Shown: piece by piece, positions 63,087-64,000 of the stretch
Layout: every line of letters begins with the position of its first letter
Numbering within the stretch: position 1 is the stretch's first letter
Assembly: GCF_023634805.2 (NCBI RefSeq)
Contig: NZ_CP106881.1
Coordinates: forward strand, 682,001-746,000
Source: Comamonas endophytica
GTDB lineage: Bacteria > Pseudomonadota > Gammaproteobacteria > Burkholderiales > Burkholderiaceae_C
DNA: 64,000 bases
Reading direction: 5' to 3'
Notes under the pieces: generated by a model
Told to the model about the DNA's origin: nothing
Database searches by the model: none
Seen by the model: the letters and a program-made list of their open reading frames with translations, nothing else
Made by a program: the position numbers and the translations under genes

Positions 63087-64000
63087 TTACTTCGCCTGGG
63101 CAACCGGCTGCTGCGTCGCGAAGATGTCCTTGGCCAGCCCATGCATCCTGTGCACGATGCCAGTGGTGGCCGCGGCATCTGCAGGCGCAGCGCTGACCTG
63201 GACCTGCACCAGCGCCTGGCGCACCTCGGGCGCGGCCAGCGCCTCGAGCACCCAGCCGGTGAGCTTCCTTTGCACCGCCTCGGGAATGCCCGCGGGCGCG
63301 GTCCAGAAGAACGAGCCGCCAAACGCGTCATCCCATTGGGCGAAGCCCTGCTGCGCCACCGACTGCACGCCTCTGAGCCCCTCGGGCGGCGTCTTGGTGC
63401 CGAAATAGGCCAGCGCCTTGAGCTTCTCGGCGCGCACGAAGGTGGTGCTCAGCGGATCGATCACCAGGTCGACATGGCCGCCGATCGCATCGTTGATCGC
63501 CGCGGCGCTGCCCTTGTAGGGCACATGCGTCATCTGGATGCCGGTCAGCTGCTGGAAGTACACGCCCGCCATGTGGCCCGGCGTGCCCACGCCCGAGGTG
63601 CCCAGCGAGATCGGGTGCTTCTTCGCATAGGCCACGAGCTCCTGCAGGTTCCTTGCCGGGAAATCGGGCCGCACCGCGAACGTGGTGATGCCGGCGCCTA
63701 TGTAGGCGATCGACTGGAAGGACTTGAAGGAATCGAACTGCACCGGCATCAGCTGCGGCGCGATCGCCAGGTTGCCTATAGAGGCATTGAGCAGCGTGTA
63801 GCCATCGGGCTTGGCGCGCGCCACGAACTGCGCGCCGATGGTGCCGCCCGCGCCGGGCTTGTACTCGATGACCACTGGCTGCCCGGCCCGCGCCGATACC
63901 TGCTCGGCGATCAGCCGCGCCACATTGTCATTGGTGCCGCCCGGCGGATAGGGCACCACCAGCGTGATCGGCTTGTTCGGCCAGGGCGCCTCGGCGGCGG
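63087..64000 (-). CDS. Bug/TctC-type solute-binding protein (N-terminus beyond window)
   Basis: About 304 residues of a Bug protein; the frame remains open to base 64000, so the signal peptide and start lie outside. Visible family features are PNKPITLVVPYPPGGTNDNVAR, split over codons near the edge, then VIEYKPGAGGTIGAQF and MTHVPYKGSAAA. It lies 45 bp upstream of the NtaA/SnaA/DszA-like monooxygenase gene on the same strand and probably delivers its substrate or a related organic anion. Confidence 0.92.
   Translation of the reverse strand, partial: AAEAPWPNKPITLVVPYPPGGTNDNVARLIAEQVSARAGQPVVIEYKPGAGGTIGAQFVARAKPDGYTLLNASIGNLAIAPQLMPVQFDSFKSFQSIAYIGAGITTFAVRPDFPARNLQELVAYAKKHPISLGTSGVGTPGHMAGVYFQQLTGIQMTHVPYKGSAAAINDAIGGHVDLVIDPLSTTFVRAEKLKALAYFGTKTPPEGLRGVQSVAQQGFAQWDDAFGGSFFWTAPAGIPEAVQRKLTGWVLEALAAPEVRQALVQVQVSAAPADAAATTGIVHRMHGLAKDIFATQQPVAQAK

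Overview
The window is GC-rich DNA, densely coding on both strands, with short intergenic gaps. The content points to a betaproteobacterium of the Burkholderiales, most likely Comamonadaceae: three tripartite-tricarboxylate (Bug/TctC) solute-binding proteins, a long thyA with the internal insertion seen in this order, divergent YihY/DUF2069 genes, and a NusG fragment of the betaproteobacterial type. This placement is inferred from gene content; no rRNA or tRNA gene is present to confirm it.

Layout. Positions 1-6.7 kb hold housekeeping and metabolic genes, including two MetY-like O-acetylhomoserine sulfhydrylases (one cut by the window edge). Positions 6.9-15.7 kb are a ten-gene minus-strand operon for a type II secretion/type IV pilus-like machine. 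It runs PilO-like, PilP-like, cohesin-tailed secretin, three pseudopilins, GspF, GspE, PilM-like, PilN-like. Directly upstream on the same strand (16.3-23.5 kb) lies a polymorphic-toxin locus: a Sec-exported SpvB/FG-GAP protein, a Sec-exported RHS protein ending in an AHH nuclease domain, and its immunity gene. Between the two are decayed immunity remnants.

Positions 24-25 kb carry thyA. From 25.2 to 38.8 kb there are catabolic modules: a CoA-transferase/crotonase/oxidoreductase/Bug operon with a GntR regulator and a palindrome over its likely promoter; a metallophosphoesterase-MFS-ThDP enzyme operon; and an AraC-Bug-SDR-FAH-epimerase cluster. Positions 38.8-47.8 kb are a two-partner secretion locus (tpsB-tpsA) whose giant GLUG/YDG-repeat exoprotein gene is split by a piece of nusG. 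folA and a phosphoesterase follow at 49.2-50.9 kb.

From 51 kb to the end is an organosulfur region. It has an ABC importer, two flavin-dependent monooxygenases, an acyl-CoA-dehydrogenase-like monooxygenase, an SsuE-type flavin reductase, a membrane-bound cytochrome c, a thiol dioxygenase and a four-domain rhodanese. Together these would import sulfonates or other organosulfur compounds, cleave the C-S bond and process the released sulfur.

The most notable points are the secretion machine sitting next to a Sec-exported RHS/SpvB toxin, a possible homopolymer frameshift at the start of gspE, the nusG-rplK piece inside tpsA, and the immunity-gene graveyard.
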